Source of the DNA: an uncultured Caryophanales bacterium
GTDB lineage: Bacteria; Bacillota_I; Bacilli_A; RF39; UBA660
Length of the DNA stretch: 64,000 bases
Reading direction: 5' to 3'
Assembly (NCBI GenBank): GCA_946628045.1
Contig: CAMOVZ010000003.1
Location: 62,001-126,000, forward strand
The translations under genes were made by a program, and so were the position numbers. This document shows positions 47,037 through 55,713 of this stretch, piece after piece. The notes below the pieces were generated by a model. The model ran no database searches. It had not been told where the DNA came from and worked only from the letters and a program-made list of their open reading frames with translations. The stretch's first letter is position 1. Each line of letters opens with the position of its first letter.

Positions 47037-48228
47037 ATTTTTTTAAAATTATTTTAAATGTAGTTTTATTATCTTTAGAATAAGCTTTTATTACTCCATT
47101 ATGATTAGTAACAATATTTTTAGCAATAGCAAGTCCTAGACCATATCTATTAGATTCTCTATTTCTTGATTTATCTCCTCGATAGAATCTTTCAAATATT
47201 TTTTCTTCATCGCCTTCTTTAATAGGATCTCCTTCATTAGTTATTTCTATATAAATACTATTTTTATCTTTATATAGATTAACTAATATAATTGATTCTT
47301 TATAACTATGTTTAATGGCATTATCTAAGATAATTGAAATTAATTTTTCTATTTCTTCACTACTACAATTAAAGAATATATTTTCTTCAATATTAGTATT
47401 TATTCTTACATTATTTTCATAGGCTATTGATTCAAATATTAAAGATGTTTTCTCTACTATTTTAGATATATTTTCATTCTTATAATTATTTATAGATGCA
47501 CCATCTTCTAATTTAGATAAGTCTAATAATCCTTTTATTAAGTTACTCATTCTCTCTGATTCATATTTAATATTTTCTACATATTTAGAATTCTTTTTAT
47601 CAGATTTTAATTCATCTGAAGAAGCAATTATTACTGAGAGTGGTGTTTTTAACTCATGAGATGCATCAGCAATAAAGTCTTTTTGTTTATTAAATGCTTC
47701 TTCTGCAGGATAAGTAATTCTTTTAGTTAAATATAAAGTAATAAAATATATAATTATTTCTAACATAATTAATAATAAGATAGATTGTATTAGAGTAAGA
47801 GATAATTTATTATTAATATTTTTTGTATTTATTATAGTAATAGTATTATCTTTATAATTATAGGAATAACCATTAAAATAAAGATTACCTATTTTTATTC
47901 CTTCATCTTTTTTTATTATACTTTTAGCAATAGTCTCTATATCAAAATTACTTTCATTATTATTATGACTAATAATTCTTTCTATTTCATTATTATTTAA
48001 TTTAACAGTATATACTTCATAATCCATAATCATCATATTATCTATATCTTTATTTGGATTATTAAATTCTCTAGGCATTTTCTTTTCTTCCATAAATGTT
48101 AAATTTCTTCTAATACTTTCATATTCTCTTTTATATATTTGAGTATTATATATTGTGATACCTAGAAAGATAAATATTGATAGTATTAAAAATATTGTAG
48201 TAAATACTTTTCTATTTAATTGTTTCAT
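47035..48228 (-). CDS. Sensor histidine kinase
   Basis: 397 residues. Two helices (about 9-28 and 145-167) flank an extracellular sensor of about 115 residues. The kinase core has the H-box DASHELKTPL (His191), N-box IILDNAIKHS, F-box FERFYRGD and G-box YGLGLAIAK. It is of HPK1/WalK-PhoR-like type without a clear HAMP domain. It should phosphorylate the adjacent response regulator; its gene overlaps the regulator gene by 17 bases. The signal is unknown. The neighbouring beta-helix operon is the obvious target candidate. Confidence 0.95.
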   Translation of the reverse strand: MKQLNRKVFTTIFLILSIFIFLGITIYNTQIYKREYESIRRNLTFMEEKKMPREFNNPNKDIDNMMIMDYEVYTVKLNNNEIERIISHNNNESNFDIETIAKSIIKKDEGIKIGNLYFNGYSYNYKDNTITIINTKNINNKLSLTLIQSILLLIMLEIIIYFITLYLTKRITYPAEEAFNKQKDFIADASHELKTPLSVIIASSDELKSDKKNSKYVENIKYESERMSNLIKGLLDLSKLEDGASINNYKNENISKIVEKTSLIFESIAYENNVRINTNIEENIFFNCSSEEIEKLISIILDNAIKHSYKESIILVNLYKDKNSIYIEITNEGDPIKEGDEEKIFERFYRGDKSRNRESNRYGLGLAIAKNIVTNHNGVIKAYSKDNKTTFKIILKK

Positions 48229-48901
48229 TGTTATACTCCATTTTATATCCTAAATTTCTTAATGATTTTATATTAACATTTGAATTAATTAGTTTTAGTT
48301 TCTTTCTTATAAATGATAAGTATGCTTCTAAGTTATTAGATATTGAATCATTATCAAGTCCCCATACTTTATCATATATCATTTCTTTAGATAATACTTG
48401 ATTGGGATTATTCATAAAATATTCTAGTAATTGAAATTCTTTATTTATTATATTTATCTTTTCATTATTATTTTTATTTATTATATCTGAAGTAGATAAA
48501 TCAAGTATTAAATCACCAAACTCTATAGTATTATCTTTTACTTTATCTATTCTTAATTGAGCATTTACTCTAGCGACTAATTCATCTATATGGAATGGTT
48601 TAGGAATATAATCATTTGCTCCTATACTAAATCCTAACAATTTATCTTCTAATTCTGATTTAGCAGTTAACATTATTACTTTAGATTTAATATTATTTTT
48701 CTTTATTTCTTTTAATATTTCTATTCCATCAACATTAGGTAGCATTATATCTAATAATATAAGATCATATATATCCATTAATGCATTATATAATCCTTCT
48801 TCTCCATCATTAGATATATCTACTGTATATTTTTCTTTTTTTAATCTATTAGCTACTAATTCAGCTAAAGATATTTCATCCTCTACAATTAGTATTCGCA
48901 T
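48212..48901 (-). CDS. OmpR/PhoB-family response regulator
   Basis: 229 residues from the ATG at 48901, which has AGAGGTGAT upstream; the longer frame from 48928 lacks a ribosome site. The receiver domain has VEDE near the start, the phospho-acceptor Asp51 in LLDIMLPN and Lys in PKPFH. A winged-helix output domain has LLEYFMNNPNQVLSKEMI and SFIRKKLKLINS, and ends with the LRNLGYKME segment of the family. Its probable binding sites are the TTTAA direct repeats at 48934 and 46938. Confidence 0.95.
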   Translation of the reverse strand: MRILIVEDEISLAELVANRLKKEKYTVDISNDGEEGLYNALMDIYDLILLDIMLPNVDGIEILKEIKKNNIKSKVIMLTAKSELEDKLLGFSIGANDYIPKPFHIDELVARVNAQLRIDKVKDNTIEFGDLILDLSTSDIINKNNNEKINIINKEFQLLEYFMNNPNQVLSKEMIYDKVWGLDNDSISNNLEAYLSFIRKKLKLINSNVNIKSLRNLGYKMEYNNETIK

Positions 48902-48933
48902 ATTATCACCTCTAGATAATTTAAACATTTATT

Positions 48934-48951
48934 TATTAAATAAATATTAAA
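48934..48951 (-). promoter_or_regulatory. Direct repeat TTTAAT-x5-TTTAAT ahead of the response-regulator gene
   Basis: Minus strand TTTAATATTTATTTAATA, 33-50 bases upstream of the start at 48901 and just downstream of a TGTTATAAT -10 (48955-48963), so binding here would cover the transcription start. Confidence 0.5.
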
Positions 48952-48954
48952 AAT

Positions 48955-48963
48955 ATTATAACA
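48955..48963 (-). promoter_or_regulatory. Extended -10 ahead of the two-component operon, abutting a terminator
   Basis: TGTTATAAT within the 17-base string TTTTTTTATGTTATAAT (48955-48971). Confidence 0.55.
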
Positions 48964-48968
48964 TAAAA

Positions 48969-48988
48969 AAAGAAGATTACTCTTCTTT
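48969..48988 (-). terminator. Terminator of the XRE-zinc-ribbon gene
   Basis: Stem AAAGAAGA / TCTTCTTT with a 4-base loop and T run, overlapping the stop at 48977. Confidence 0.83.
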
Positions 48989-49588
48989 AGTCATTACTTT
49001 TTTAGACCATGTTCTTTTACCACATTTAGGGCATTTAAGGTATCTTGTTGTAGACATATGTGGTGCATATAAAACTTTTGCATATGATGGTACATGTTTA
49101 TGATGACAAGCTCTACATTCATAGTATCCTGCATCTACTTCTAGTTTTAATGCATAAAACATTGGAATCATTAATAATACTGTTGAAGCACAGATTATTG
49201 TGCCTAATACTGGTCCTTCTTCTAAAGTTAGACAAGCAAGTGTAATTATGCCTGCATAGAATAATACTGAAGTTACTAGAATAACCCACATACTAGTCAT
49301 TAATTTCTTATTCTTAATCTCCTCTTGTTTAGCAAGTTCTATTAGTAACTCTTCTGTCTTTTTCTTTTCATCTTTCATATTTTCTTCACCAATTAAAAGT
49401 TCATTGACATTAATATCTAATATATTACATAAATCTAACATCTTATCTGCATCAGGTAGAGATAATCCTCTTTCCCATTTAGATACAGCTCTATCTGTAA
49501 TTAATAATTTTTCAGCTAACTCTTCTTGAGTTAAGTTTTTTTCTTTTCTCTTAGTAGAAATAAATTTACCTATTTTAATTAAATCCAT
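48977..49588 (-). CDS. XRE-family regulator with two membrane helices and a C-terminal zinc ribbon
   Basis: 203 residues. Residues 1-66 are a Cro/C1 helix-turn-helix (NLTQEELAEKLLITDRAVSK). A charged helix (70-93) is followed by two membrane segments (about 97-117 and 127-147). The tail has a four-Cys zinc ribbon: YYECRACHHKHVP and YLKCPKCGKRTW. Helix count puts both ends in the cytoplasm, so it is probably a membrane-tethered regulator. This architecture is widespread in gut Firmicutes and its role is unknown. A CTTTCAT...ATGAAAG inverted repeat at 49602-49629 lies over its ribosome site and may be an operator. Confidence 0.9.
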   Translation of the reverse strand: MDLIKIGKFISTKRKEKNLTQEELAEKLLITDRAVSKWERGLSLPDADKMLDLCNILDINVNELLIGEENMKDEKKKTEELLIELAKQEEIKNKKLMTSMWVILVTSVLFYAGIITLACLTLEEGPVLGTIICASTVLLMIPMFYALKLEVDAGYYECRACHHKHVPSYAKVLYAPHMSTTRYLKCPKCGKRTWSKKVMTKEE

Positions 49589-49601
49589 GAACTTTTTCCT
49601 C

Positions 49602-49629
49602 CTTTCATGAATTAATTTTATTATGAAAG
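49602..49629. promoter_or_regulatory. Inverted repeat CTTTCAT...ATGAAAG over the ribosome site of the XRE-zinc-ribbon gene
   Basis: Seven-base arms at 49602-49608 and 49623-49629. It could be an autoregulatory operator; the A/T richness makes chance possible. Confidence 0.3.
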
Positions 49630-49659
49630 ATTAGTTTTTTACACATACTGGTGGTTGAG

Positions 49660-50286
49660 TTATTTTTTTATATAGAATGATCTTAATAATCCATAATTAA
49701 ATAGTCTAGCTTTATTAGGCATTTCTTTTATTACATAATAACTAGCAGCAACATCTCCCATTGCAGCAATAGTCATACAATAAAAAATTAGGGCTACTGC
49801 GATATTATATGGCATAGGTATAAATTGAGGTAAAATTAACCATATAGTAAATGGAATTATTCCTAAAATAAACATAGGTGCTAAACTCATTATTATGAAT
49901 CTTGATTTAGAAACTAATTCTTCACAATATACAAAGTAAGCTCCATCTTTTTTAGATTTCCAAATTTCTTTTTCCACATTTTTTGGGTAAAATAATGCAT
50001 GTATTATTTCATGGACAAAGGTTAATAAATAAACTGAAATAATAACTATAAAGAAAGATATTATTACTTCTAAATTCATAGTTAAATGATAATCTATATC
50101 TTTTAATTTTAAATATGCAAATATTATCATTATTATTACAATAGGAAGTATTAATAAAAATCCTAGTTTTAATTGTTCGCGTATATTATCTATTTTTCCA
50201 AATTCTATTGCATCTTTTGGAATAGTTTTTCTTTTTATTAATTGTGAATCATCTTGATAATTTCCTTTAAATTTTATATTAAACAT
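49660..50286 (-). CDS. DUF3267 putative membrane zincin protease
   Basis: 208 residues with four membrane segments. The second helix carries TFVHEIIHALFYP, the HExxH zinc site, and a later SLAPMFILGIIPF segment fits the DUF3267 pattern (related to site-2 proteases). A regulatory or processing protease in the membrane is likely; the substrate is unknown. The gene starts 8 bases after the P-loop kinase gene and is probably cotranscribed with it. No clear terminator follows. Confidence 0.85.
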   Translation of the reverse strand: MFNIKFKGNYQDDSQLIKRKTIPKDAIEFGKIDNIREQLKLGFLLILPIVIIMIIFAYLKLKDIDYHLTMNLEVIISFFIVIISVYLLTFVHEIIHALFYPKNVEKEIWKSKKDGAYFVYCEELVSKSRFIIMSLAPMFILGIIPFTIWLILPQFIPMPYNIAVALIFYCMTIAAMGDVAASYYVIKEMPNKARLFNYGLLRSFYIKK

Positions 50287-50294
50287 AATTACTC

Positions 50295-50783
50295 CTATCT
50301 TTCTACTTTATAAATTACATCATATTCATCTTCTGTTGGTTCTTCCCAATAACTTATTAATTTATTTTTTAAACCATCATTAAAATAGAAGTCATTTCCA
50401 CCTTTTCCTTCTAATACTTTTTTATTTCTTTCTTCTATATTTTTTTCCCAAGTGGCATCATCTACACATACATAGTGTATTTCATAATCTACTCCTACAC
50501 TATCAAAATATTCTTTTATTTCATCTCTATCTTTTTTGGCCCATAATCCTCTTTCATAGATTACATTAGCACCTGCTTTTACTATTTCTCCTACTTTTTT
50601 ATTTAAATATTTTTTTAATCTTTGTGAAAATACATTATAAAATTCTCCTTGTTCGTTATTTATAAGATCATATGTTGCTTCATCTGGAGATATAATAACT
50701 GCATTTAAACTATCTTTAATCATTTTTGAATAATAACTTTTACCACTACATATTTTTCCACATACTAATATTACTTTAGCCAT
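50295..50783 (-). CDS. P-loop kinase-like ATPase (AAA_33/zeta-like)
   Basis: 162 residues. The Walker A motif is VCGKICSGKSYYS near the N-terminus, ISPDEATYDL supplies a catalytic Asp region typical of AAA_33 kinases, and NVIYERGLWAKKDRDEIKEY is a Walker-B-like strand with the following Arg-rich lid. It belongs to the small kinases that phosphorylate nucleotides, sugars or antibiotics; the substrate cannot be told. No antitoxin gene adjoins, so a zeta toxin is unlikely. AGGTGAT-like site (TGGTGAT) lies before the ATG. Confidence 0.8.
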   Translation of the reverse strand: MAKVILVCGKICSGKSYYSKMIKDSLNAVIISPDEATYDLINNEQGEFYNVFSQRLKKYLNKKVGEIVKAGANVIYERGLWAKKDRDEIKEYFDSVGVDYEIHYVCVDDATWEKNIEERNKKVLEGKGGNDFYFNDGLKNKLISYWEEPTEDEYDVIYKVER

Positions 50784-50798
50784 ATTATCACCAATTAA

Positions 50799-50807
50799 AT
50801 TATAACA
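50799..50807 (-). promoter_or_regulatory. Extended -10 of the P-loop kinase-protease operon, abutting a terminator
   Basis: TGTTATAAT within TTTTTTTATGTTATAAT (50799-50815). Confidence 0.6.
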
Positions 50808-50811
50808 TAAA

Positions 50812-50833
50812 AAAACAGTCTTATGACTGTTTT
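50812..50833 (-). terminator. Terminator of the TetR-controlled transporter operon
   Basis: Stem AAAACAGTC / GACTGTTTT with T7 after it, overlapping the CDF gene stop at 50832. Confidence 0.88.
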
Positions 50834-51716
50834 AATGATGATGGTGATGATGATTATGAACATGATTATCTATGTGACACTCTTTATCACTACATGCTTC
50901 TTCTTCTGTTTCAAGAATTGCATGACATATATTATGTTCAACTAACTCTTCTCTTATTTCTTTTTTTACTTTAGAAATATCTTTAGCTTTAGATACTATA
51001 TGCATAGTTGCATAATTATTATAACCATCTATACTCCATACATGAATATGATGAATATCATCAACATCTTTTATTTCTAATAAATGTTTTTTTAACTCTT
51101 CAATATCTATATCTTTTGGAGTCTTTACTAAGAATATATCTAATACTTCTTTTAAGTTTCTTAGTGAATTAATTAATATGAATAAAGCCACTCCAATAGA
51201 CATAATAGAATCTAATATTTTAATATCTGTGAAGTTCATTATAATAGATCCTATTAATACTACTACCCAACCTAATACATCTTCTAACATATGTAGGTTA
51301 ACTGATTTTTGATTAATGGAATCTCCTTCACGTGTTACATAAGCCGCAATAAAGTTTAATACTACTCCAATAACTGCGAAGATAATCATACCTTGGTAGT
51401 TAACTTCTTGTGGATTAAATAATCTTTTTATAGATCCTACTATTACTAAGATAGAACCTACTAATAGGATTGTAGTTGTGATTACTCCTCCTAATACAGA
51501 GTATCGTTGATATCCATATGTATATTTATTATTAGCATGTTTTTTACTTTTTCTTTCTAAAAAGTAAGATATTCCAATAGAAGTTGCATCTCCTAAATCA
51601 TGAATAGCATCAGAAATAATTGCTACTGAATTAGTAAATATTCCCCCAACAAATTCTATTATTGAGAAACTTATATTTAGTATAAAAGCTATTAATATAT
51701 TTTTTTCTGTTTTCAT
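50832..51716 (-). CDS. Cation diffusion facilitator (Zn/Mn-type efflux)
   Basis: 294 residues with six membrane helices in the first 200. Helix 2 has SDAIHDLGDATS (His and Asp metal site) and helix 5 has a matching MLEDVLGWV site. A cytoplasmic domain (about 205-280) has HHIHVWSIDGYNNYATMHI. The tail ends in His-rich HNHHHHHH after CSDKECHIDNH, a likely metal sensor or buffer. It exports zinc or a similar divalent cation using the proton gradient. It is the last gene of the TetR-controlled operon, 10 bases after the ZIP gene. Confidence 0.93.
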   Translation of the reverse strand: MKTEKNILIAFILNISFSIIEFVGGIFTNSVAIISDAIHDLGDATSIGISYFLERKSKKHANNKYTYGYQRYSVLGGVITTTILLVGSILVIVGSIKRLFNPQEVNYQGMIIFAVIGVVLNFIAAYVTREGDSINQKSVNLHMLEDVLGWVVVLIGSIIMNFTDIKILDSIMSIGVALFILINSLRNLKEVLDIFLVKTPKDIDIEELKKHLLEIKDVDDIHHIHVWSIDGYNNYATMHIVSKAKDISKVKKEIREELVEHNICHAILETEEEACSDKECHIDNHVHNHHHHHH

Positions 51717-51726
51717 ATTCCTCCTA

Positions 51727-52503
51727 TTATCCTAAGGCTACATCTAGAATCATCATTATAATAAATCCTAGAGAAAAACCAATAGTTCCTAAGTTAGAAT
51801 GTTTTCCCACTTGCGATGAGGGAATTAATTCTTCTACTACTACATATATCATGGCACCTGCGGCAAATGATAATAAATATGGTAGAATTGGAACTACTAA
51901 TGTAGTTAATAAAATTGTGATTAATCCACCTATTGGTTCAACTATACCTGATAAAGTACCATATATAAATGATTTTATTTTAGAATTGCCTTCTTCTTTT
52001 AATGGCATTGAGATAATAGCTCCTTCTGGAAAGTTTTGTATCGCAATACCAATTGACAAAGCTATAGCTCCTGCCATTGTGATAGTATTATTACCACTAA
52101 TAGCTCCAGCTAATGCAACTCCTACTGCCATACCTTCTGGAATATTATGAAGGGTTACTGCTAAAACCATCATAGTTGTTTTACTTAGTTTTGTTTTTAA
52201 TCCTTCTTGTTCTTTTGTTTTAACATGTAGATGCGGAATAATATTATCAAGTATAAGTAAGAATATTATACCTAATATAAATCCAATTGTAGCTGGAAGC
52301 CATGCAATTAGTTTTTGTTCTTGAGCCATATCAATAGATGGTATTAGAAGTGACCAAACTGATGCTGCGACCATAACTCCTGCAGCAAATCCTAATAAAA
52401 TTTTTTCAAGTTTTACATTCATCTTGTTTTTCATTAGAAAAACCATAGCTGCACCTAATGTTGTTCCAATAAATGGAATTATTAAACCTATAAATAGATT
52501 CAT
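51727..52503 (-). CDS. ZIP-family metal transporter
   Basis: 258 residues with eight helices. Helix 4 has TLHNIPEGMAVGVALAG and helix 5 has QNFPEGAIIS, the paired His/Glu metal sites of the GufA-type ZIP branch; a His-containing loop (HLHVKTKEQ) separates helices 3 and 4. It moves zinc or another divalent cation into the cytoplasm. The ATG at 52503, preceded by TAGGTGAT, is preferred over GTG at 52512. It sits between the ABC permease gene and the CDF gene. Confidence 0.92.
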   Translation of the reverse strand: MNLFIGLIIPFIGTTLGAAMVFLMKNKMNVKLEKILLGFAAGVMVAASVWSLLIPSIDMAQEQKLIAWLPATIGFILGIIFLLILDNIIPHLHVKTKEQEGLKTKLSKTTMMVLAVTLHNIPEGMAVGVALAGAISGNNTITMAGAIALSIGIAIQNFPEGAIISMPLKEEGNSKIKSFIYGTLSGIVEPIGGLITILLTTLVVPILPYLLSFAAGAMIYVVVEELIPSSQVGKHSNLGTIGFSLGFIIMMILDVALG

Positions 52504-52512
52504 ATAAATCAC

Positions 52513-54879
52513 CTACTCATTTCCTTTTAGACTTGTGACCATATCTATTTTTTTAATTTTTCTTGATAGGAATTTAGATACTAAGTAAGATACTATAAAT
52601 GTACCTATTGAAGCTATTAAATAAGTTCTTATAGATATACTAGCTCCAAAATCATAATGTTCTTCAATAGCAGTTTTAAACAACCAATCTGTTAAGTAAT
52701 AACCTAGTGGTAGGCCTAATATAATAGATATTATAGCTATCCAGTTATTTTGTTTTATAAAGATATTTTCTATTTGTTTATCTTTAAATCCTAATACTTT
52801 TAGAGTTGAGAATTGGTATTGTTTTTCTGTATATGAAAGTATTCCTAAGTTATATATAATTATAGCACCTAAAAGTATAGCAATACCAATAATTAATACT
52901 AACATTGTTTTCATCATAGAAAGCATACCTACCATACCATCTTTTAGATTTTCTATATCTTGAATAGTTTCTATGTTTTCTATTTCTTTTGTTTTACTTA
53001 GGTCTATATTAGTATATAATGAATCAGGTTTATATTCAATTCCTAAACTTTCTAGATAAGTTCTTGTCATAGATATATTTTGATTTTGTGGATCTTTATT
53101 AAATCCTATTATTTTAGATTTATAGTATTTATCATCTCCATAAATATGCCATGTTATTTCATCATTTAATTTATATCCTTTAGTAGAAGCTAATTTATAA
53201 GTTACATAGATTCCATCATCTGTAGGTTTAGATTTAATTTTATTTTTATTATCAACAAACCTTATATAGTTATTAGCATCAGTTACAAAGATATTATTAG
53301 ATTCTCTTTTTCCTTTTTCATCTTTTATTTCTATACCTATACTTTGAGATGTATTTTTACCATATTTATCATATAGTTCATTTAAGTCTTCATTAGAAAT
53401 ATTTTCTTTAATATTTAATTTATAATCAAAGTTATATAAATCATCAAATTGTAGTTTTACAAAGAAATTCATTGAGTCTAGCATACCAAAAGCACAAACT
53501 ATTAACATACAGCAGCCTACTACTCCAGCAAGTCCCATAAATGTCCTCATTTTATTTCTTAATATATCTCTTATATTCCAAATAGATGAGAAACTTAATT
53601 TCTTAAATATTTTCTTTTTAGTTATACTAATAGTTTTTGATTTAACACTTGGTATTTTAGTTCTTAATGTTTCAGCAGGATTTTCTTTTAAAATTGTTCT
53701 TCCTGTGATGTAAGTTATTAAAGCAACTATACCTATTACTATTAAAGCTACTAAATAACTTGTTTCATTCATTGATGGACTTCCATTTGGTATTTCAAAG
53801 AATTCCATTTCTAGATTAATAAATATACTACCTATTATGAAGTATCCTAATATTAATCCTATAATTGATGATAATACACTAATCCAAAATCCATAACCAA
53901 TATAATGGAATAATATTTTTCTATTACTAAATCCTAATGCTTTTAAAGTACCTATTTGTACTCTTTGTTTTTTTACTACTCTTGTCATTGTAGTTATTAC
54001 TGATAACATTGCAATAAATAAGAATATACCTGAGAATACTCCTACATAAGTTTTACCTTCATCAATTTCACCTTGATAAGCAACATATGAAGATGTATCT
54101 TCTACTTTAATAATTGCTTTAGCATTTTTTACTTTATCTTCTATATCAATTTTTACTTTATCTACATTAGATTTTTTATTAACATCAACCATGATACTTG
54201 AATATGGAATATATTCTTTATAATTAAAGTTTGGCATTACCATATCAAATATATTTTCATTTATACCTGTTTCTTTTATAACTAAGTTTTTAATATATTC
54301 CTCAGTTATTTCATTAACAGACATATAAGCAAATCCAAATTCTTTTCTATCTGGATATAATTCAGAAGAATCTCTTACATCATATAAATGATCTGGGACA
54401 TTTATTAGTCCTAATACTTTTTCATGTAACTCCATTCCATCATATTTAACTAATACTTCGTCTCCTACTTTAATATTATTTTCTATTGCATAGAAATTAT
54501 CTAACCATATACCACTTTTATTAGGATCAAATTTTTCTCCTTTATATACATAGAATTTAGATATATTATTTGTTTCTATAAAGTTTAATAATAATGTTTT
54601 ATCATTATCAGTAGTAGCAGTTACTGATAACTTTAATTCAGCGTCATTTACATTATCTATTTCTTTTATAGTATTTAAATCATCATGGTTTAATAGACCC
54701 ATTGCGCTTAAGTCATATAAATTATTTTCAGAATAAAACTTATCACTAGTTTTTTTCATACCATCCATATATGCTTCTATTCCAGAATAAGCCATTATTC
54801 CGATCATAATCATTAAAAAGATTGTGATAAACTGAGACAAATTTTTTCTTATGTCTCTAAACATTTTTCTTTTTAACAT
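52513..54879 (-). CDS. ABC transporter permease, FtsX/MacB type
   Basis: 788 residues from the ATG at 54879. One N-terminal helix (about 15-35) is followed by a large external domain. Two FtsX-type three-helix blocks follow (about 275-410 and 655-780; GVFSGIFLFIAMLSVITTM, IGTLKALGFSNRKILFHYIG, STLKVLGFKDKQIENIFIKQ), with a second external domain between them. This is the large single-chain permease of macrolide/lipoprotein/peptide exporters. The other frame start at 54897 lies inside the ATPase gene with no ribosome site. The ATG directly follows the ATPase stop (TAATATG). Confidence 0.92.
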   Translation of the reverse strand: MLKRKMFRDIRKNLSQFITIFLMIMIGIMAYSGIEAYMDGMKKTSDKFYSENNLYDLSAMGLLNHDDLNTIKEIDNVNDAELKLSVTATTDNDKTLLLNFIETNNISKFYVYKGEKFDPNKSGIWLDNFYAIENNIKVGDEVLVKYDGMELHEKVLGLINVPDHLYDVRDSSELYPDRKEFGFAYMSVNEITEEYIKNLVIKETGINENIFDMVMPNFNYKEYIPYSSIMVDVNKKSNVDKVKIDIEDKVKNAKAIIKVEDTSSYVAYQGEIDEGKTYVGVFSGIFLFIAMLSVITTMTRVVKKQRVQIGTLKALGFSNRKILFHYIGYGFWISVLSSIIGLILGYFIIGSIFINLEMEFFEIPNGSPSMNETSYLVALIVIGIVALITYITGRTILKENPAETLRTKIPSVKSKTISITKKKIFKKLSFSSIWNIRDILRNKMRTFMGLAGVVGCCMLIVCAFGMLDSMNFFVKLQFDDLYNFDYKLNIKENISNEDLNELYDKYGKNTSQSIGIEIKDEKGKRESNNIFVTDANNYIRFVDNKNKIKSKPTDDGIYVTYKLASTKGYKLNDEITWHIYGDDKYYKSKIIGFNKDPQNQNISMTRTYLESLGIEYKPDSLYTNIDLSKTKEIENIETIQDIENLKDGMVGMLSMMKTMLVLIIGIAILLGAIIIYNLGILSYTEKQYQFSTLKVLGFKDKQIENIFIKQNNWIAIISIILGLPLGYYLTDWLFKTAIEEHYDFGASISIRTYLIASIGTFIVSYLVSKFLSRKIKKIDMVTSLKGNE

Positions 54880-54880
54880 A

Positions 54881-55582
54881 TTACCACTTAACCTCATCTA
54901 TGTTTTTTGGATGGCGATTAAGTTCATTTGATTCTACTTTTCCATTTTTAATTCTAATTACACGATCTGCAATATCTGCGATTAATGCGTTATGTGTAAC
55001 TATAATTACAGTTGTATCTTCATCACTTTGCCTTCTTAAAAGTTTTAATACTTCAACACCTGTTTTAGAGTCTAGTGCTCCTGTTGGTTCATCACAAAGT
55101 AATATTTTAGGATTTTTCATAATAGCTCTAGCTATTGAAACACGTTGTTGTTCTCCACCTGATAATTCACCTGGAAATTTATTAGCATGTCTTAATAATC
55201 CTACACTTTTTAATACTTCTTTAGAGTCTTTACTAGTATTAGTAACATCTTTAATTAGATTAACATTTTCTTCTACTGTTAGGGTTGGCATTATATTATA
55301 AAATTGAAATATAAATCCAACGTCGTTAGCTCTGTATCTAGTTAATTCTTTATCACTAAATTTAGCTATATCACTTTCTCCTATTAAAATACTTCCACTA
55401 GTGGCTTTATCCATACCACCTAATAGATTTAAAAGTGTTGATTTACCTGCTCCACTAGGTCCTAGTATTACAACAAATTCTCCACTATTAATATTTAAAT
55501 CTATTCCATCTAGAGCATTAAATTTTTGCTCTCCAACTATATATGTTTTTTTAACATTCTTAAGTTCTATAAAACTTTTCAT
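54881..55582 (-). CDS. ABC transporter ATPase, MacB/LolD type
   Basis: 233 residues. Walker A GPSGAGKST, Q-loop FIFQFYNIMPTLTVEENV, signature LSGGEQQRVSIARAI, Walker B ILLCDEPTGALD and switch His in IVTHNA. The IMPTLTVEENV form is typical of the MacB family. It pairs with the large FtsX-type permease for export or extraction from the membrane. First gene of the operon; the promoter is repressed presumably by the divergent TetR. GGAGGTAA is the ribosome site. Confidence 0.96.
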   Translation of the reverse strand: MKSFIELKNVKKTYIVGEQKFNALDGIDLNINSGEFVVILGPSGAGKSTLLNLLGGMDKATSGSILIGESDIAKFSDKELTRYRANDVGFIFQFYNIMPTLTVEENVNLIKDVTNTSKDSKEVLKSVGLLRHANKFPGELSGGEQQRVSIARAIMKNPKILLCDEPTGALDSKTGVEVLKLLRRQSDEDTTVIIVTHNALIADIADRVIRIKNGKVESNELNRHPKNIDEVKW

Positions 55583-55597
55583 GTTTACCTCCTTCTG

Positions 55598-55619
55598 AAA
55601 TATGAAATATATTTCATAT
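55598..55619. promoter_or_regulatory. TetR operator O1 at the ABC operon start
   Basis: A perfect 22-base palindrome with AATATGAA / TTCATATT arms around six bases, just downstream of the ABC promoter -10, over the expected transcription start. Confidence 0.75.
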
Positions 55620-55620
55620 T

Positions 55621-55649
55621 AATTATATTCTTATGATACAAATTAGTCA
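55621..55649 (-). promoter_or_regulatory. Strong promoter of the ABC-ZIP-CDF operon
   Basis: Minus strand: TTGACT (55644-55649), 17-base spacer, TATAAT (55621-55626). Confidence 0.85.
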
Positions 55650-55650
55650 A

Positions 55651-55678
55651 TAAAAATATGAATTTTATTTCATATTTT
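55651..55678. promoter_or_regulatory. TetR operator O2 at the tetR promoter
   Basis: Eleven-base arms AAAAATATGAA / TTCATATTTTT around six bases; the AATATGAA-x6-TTCATATT core is the same as in O1. It covers the -35 region of the tetR promoter. Confidence 0.75.
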
Positions 55679-55687
55679 TTTGAAGTA

Positions 55688-55696
55688 TGATATAAT
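55688..55696 (+). promoter_or_regulatory. Extended -10 (TGATATAAT) of the tetR gene
   Basis: TATAAT at 55691-55696 preceded by TGA; the expected -35 position falls in operator O2. The GAGGTGGAG ribosome site follows. Confidence 0.65.
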
Positions 55697-55713
55697 TAAT
55701 TTGAGGTGGAGTT

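Noticed and set aside
50295..50783. Zeta toxin of a toxin-antitoxin pair
   Set aside because: The P-loop protein fits AAA_33 kinases, and no small epsilon-like antitoxin gene adjoins.
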